Assembly: GCA_951804985.1 (NCBI GenBank)
Contig: OX638132.1
Span: 10,583,529 to 10,647,528 of the forward strand
DNA: 64,000 nt
Reading direction: 5' to 3'
From: Dryomyza anilis
Lineage: Eukaryota > Arthropoda > Insecta > Diptera > Dryomyzidae
Part shown: positions 61,636 to 64,000 of the stretch, in pieces
Layout of the letters: each line of letters begins with the position of its first letter
Position numbering within the stretch: the first letter of the stretch is position 1
Notes under the pieces: model-generated
Database searches by the model: none
Told to the model about the DNA's origin: nothing
The model's input: the letters and a program-made list of their open reading frames with translations, nothing else
Made by a program: the position numbers and the translations under genes

Positions 61636-61744
61636 TCAATAATATAAACATAAATAAATTTATAACTGGTGGCTGTGATAGATAGATTTTGCTGTGCTAC
61701 TTCTACATATCATTCCTCGTTGATTTAATTCAATTTAAGTTAGT

Positions 61745-61765
61745 TCATCATCATCATCATCGTCG
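61745..61765. repeat. ATC trinucleotide repeat
   Basis: Five TCATC-phase trinucleotides followed by related GTCGTCG and TCGTCGTCC stretches to about 61785. Confidence 0.9.
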
Positions 61766-62281
61766 TTGTCGCAGTCATCGTCGTCCACATCTCTTCAACT
61801 CAGCTACTCTTATATTTCAAGTGCTGTATTGTAAAATATTTCACGTATTCTGGTTGATTTCTGTCGTAATTAAAATTGACACATTGCAAAAATGTGCGGG
61901 AATGAACTTTGACATAGAGGTTGTGAGCTATATAATTTTATAAGTGACTTTTATGGCTGGGTTGTGTGAAAATATTTATTAATAAAGCATTGATGCAGTA
62001 GAACTGAATTTTGTTATTTTTAAATTGGGTTACTTTTGCAATTTCTTTTGTTTTTCAAACTCAGCAGTAGTTTACCGGCCATCTTACTAAATCAACGACA
62101 AAAATAGCCCTTTAAGTATAAAAAATGATTCCCCCAAATAAAGGAAAATGAGGCGGTTACTAGTACCTAGTAACTATGAAAGGTTTATTTTTAAATTGGC
62201 TCATGAAACAAAAAAAAGAAAAAATGAAAAAGAAAAAACTGACATTGCTAAAAAACCATATGGGCAGTGGAGATATTAGTA

Positions 62282-63563
62282 AAGGGTTTTTCAATAAGAG
62301 CGCTACAAAAGTTTTCGATATCAATGAAATTTTTTATTCCTGTAAATGTACGTTCGATGCCATTATGTATGGAACTTGAATTCTTTTGCATGGCCACCAC
62401 GGGCACGCTTGCAGAATTCCAGACGCTGAACCCAATTTTCGATGATTTTCAAGCATAAATCGGCCGATACTGCTGCAATTTCACGTACGATATTCGTACG
62501 AAGTTCATCAATCGTCGCTGGCTTGTTGGCATAAACCATAGACTTGACGTAGCCCCACAGGAAATAGTCTAACGGCGTCAAATCGCACGACCGAGGCGGC
62601 CAATCGACTGGACCATTTCGTGAGATAACACGTTCTCCAAACTTGGTTTCCAATAAATTGATTGTGGCATTCGCTGTGTGGCTTGTGGCGCCGTCCTGTT
62701 GGAAACACACGTCCTCCAAGTCCATATCATCCAATTGGGGCCAAAAATATTCGGTTATCATTGAACGGTAGCGATTCCCATTCTCAGCAACGTGCCGGTC
62801 TTGATCATCACGGAAGAAGTACGGCCCAATGACGCCGCCGGCCCATAAACCGCACCAAACCGCACCAATTTTATCGGGATGCAATGATGACTCATGGAGT
62901 ACGTGTGGATTGCTGTCTGACCAATAACGCATATTTTGTTTATTGACGAAGCCATTCAGCCAGAAATGAGCCTCATCGCTGAAGATGATTTTTCGATGAA
63001 AATCCGAATCATTTTCAAGTTGTTGCTCAGCCCAATTCACGAACATACGACGTTTCTGGTGGTCAAGCGGCTTCAATTCTTGCGTCAATTTGATTTTGTA
63101 AGGATGTAGGCCAAGATCTTTTCGCAAAATTCGCCACATGGACGTCACAGAGATGCCCAACGCTTGAGAACGACGTGTTAGAGACACATTTGGGCTTTCT
63201 TCAATTGAAGCCTCAGCGGTAGCAATATTCTCGATACTATGGACACTTCTTTATCTCACTGGCACGGGAACATTTTGTACTGTGCCTGTGGATTCAAATT
63301 TGTCCACTAGACGCTCAATTGTTGATCTGCTAGGACGATTATGACGACCATAAATTGGACGTAGCGCTCTTAACGTTGAGGCCACTGACTCCGAATTTCG
63401 GTAGTAAATTTTAATAATTTCGACACGTTGTTGGCTCGTATATCTTTCCACCATGAAATGACAAACCTTACTGAAGAGAAATGTTAAAAGAGCGGCAAGA
63501 AATATGGCGTCGTTTGCTGTCCCTGTCGCTCTACTTTTGTAGCGTCCCATTTGAAAAACCCTG
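62282..63563 (-). mobile_element. Rosa-type (DD41D) mariner element, 1282 bp
   Basis: A near-complete element flanked by TA (62280-62281 and 63564-63565), as expected for mariner insertion. The ends are AAGGGTTTTTCAATAAGAGC at the left and, inverted, CAGGGTTTTTCAAATGGGAC at the right; they then share GCTACAAAAG before diverging. The transposase lies on the minus strand, so the right end is the 5' end. Its size and ends fit a mariner that has lost little or nothing. Two MITEs in this window are built from its termini. On its right it abuts 137-bp satellite units. Confidence 0.9.
62363..63454 (-). pseudogene. Mariner transposase, rosa/DD41D type, one internal stop
   Basis: From the ATG at 63454 the frame reads 364 codons to 62363 and is interrupted only by a TAA at 63251-63253. 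The first part (MVERYTSQQRVEIIKIYYRN, then RPSRSTIERLVDKFESTG) is the N-terminal paired-like helix-turn-helix region. The second has SLTRRSQALGIS and MWRILRKDLG, then the catalytic domain: Asp in IFSDEAHFWLNGFVN, Asp in FQQDGATSHTAN (94 residues on), and the last Asp in SCDLTPLDYFLWGYVKSM. I count 41 residues between the second and third Asp, the spacing that defines the rosa group first described in Ceratitis rosa. VHSIENIATAEASIEESPN bridges the stop in the same frame, so it is one gene with one nonsense change. All catalytic residues are kept; the copy itself is inactive. Confidence 0.9.
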
Positions 63564-63872
63564 TAGGAGTCGAGATATTACATATTTAAATTCAAATGGC
63601 TGTAGAATCTAAATGTAGCGTCGTAGAGGGGTCAAACTTTGCAGTTTTTATCTCATATCAATCTGATTATATGGTATAAAAATCATAGGGATCGACTTAG
63701 TCGGAGTCGAGATGTTACATCTTTAACTTCAAATGGGTGTAGAATCTAAACGAAGCGTCTTAGAGGGTCCAAACATTGCAGTTTTTATCTCAAACTAAAT
63801 CACATTATAATGTATAAAAATCAAAGTGATCACCGTAGTAGGAGTCTAGATATTACATTTTTAACTTCAAAC
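63564..63872. repeat. 137-bp satellite, about 2.2 monomers
   Basis: GGAGTCGAGATATTACAT, TTCAAATGGCTGTAGAATCT, then GTAGCGTCGTAGAGGGGTCA recur at 137-138-base spacing (TGTAGAATCT at 63601 and 63738; TTAA.TTCAA at 63586, 63723 and 63861). The rest of the unit (GCAGTTTTTATCTCA, ATGGTATAAAAATCA) is unlike the 149-bp satellite, but the TCTAAAYGNAGCGTCGTAGA box is shared. The mariner insertion cuts its left end. Confidence 0.8.
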
Positions 63873-64000
63873 ATTTACAATTGCACACCTGTGTACAAAA
63901 TTAAACTACATAAAGAGTTTAATGAGATTCATTAAATATAAAATATTCAAATACAAACAAAACATACTCAATGAAAACTTTCCTCGAAACACAGCTACAT

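Larger units (their letters stand above)
61454..62279. other. Intergenic DNA, no gene recognised
   Basis: Contains a (TC)n(AC)n microsatellite and a short ATC repeat, listed separately. An 84-codon frame at 61689-61943 contains an HHHHH run only because of the ATC repeat. Nothing else could be supported. Confidence 0.45.

Noticed and set aside
62176..62458. Plus-strand open frames at 62176-62379 and 62267-62458.
   Set aside because: The first is Lys-rich A-run sequence running into the mariner end; the second is antisense to the transposase C-terminus.
63251..63550. 99-codon frame starting 32 codons upstream of the transposase ATG.
   Set aside because: The upstream part reads through the mariner terminal region. 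The ATG at 63454 gives the usual transposase N-terminus, and the two halves around the TAA are one gene rather than two.

Overview
The window looks like nuclear DNA of an insect, most likely a higher (brachyceran) fly. It is AT-rich and has spliced genes with GT..AG introns. It carries one recognisable host gene, a three-exon haemoglobin of the dipteran glob1 type, and insect-type transposons: a rosa-like mariner, a Jockey/CR1-type retrotransposon and a possible DINE-1/Helentron fragment. There are no bacterial-style operons, and the host order is inferred from these families only.

Layout. Positions 1-1187 are non-coding and contain a cluster of CGATA words. 1188-3925 is a composite foldback structure. 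Its inverted arms carry two 15-bp minisatellites, and its centre holds a dead retrotransposon C-terminus and a 340-bp mariner-derived MITE. 3926-5514 is AT-rich with no gene seen. 5515-51575 is one head-to-tail satellite array with a 149-bp monomer, roughly 300 copies. It has diverged edges, a homogenised interior, shortened and lengthened monomer variants, and several generations of higher-order duplication. No transposon was seen inside it.

About 0.7 kb beyond the array, on the minus strand, lies the glob1-like gene (coding exons 56038-55877, 52663-52502 and 52436-52293, 155 residues). Its 3.2-kb first intron is packed with repeats: a 5'-truncated non-LTR retrotransposon, inverted-repeat elements and a tRNA-like relic. 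A non-coding first exon and promoter probably lie near 57.3 kb. 56.4-61.5 kb is a mosaic of nested foldback elements and MITEs. 62282-63563 is a rosa-type (DD41D) mariner whose transposase frame is broken by one stop codon; two MITEs elsewhere in the window are built from its ends. The window closes with about two monomers of a second satellite (period 137-138 bp) that shares a sequence box with the 149-bp array.

The strongest candidates for something undescribed are: (1) the 149-bp satellite next to a globin gene, with a box also kept in the unrelated 137-bp satellite and a 12-bp palindrome in nearly every monomer; and (2) the palindromic MITE family derived from the rosa-like mariner, with one copy inserted into another MITE.
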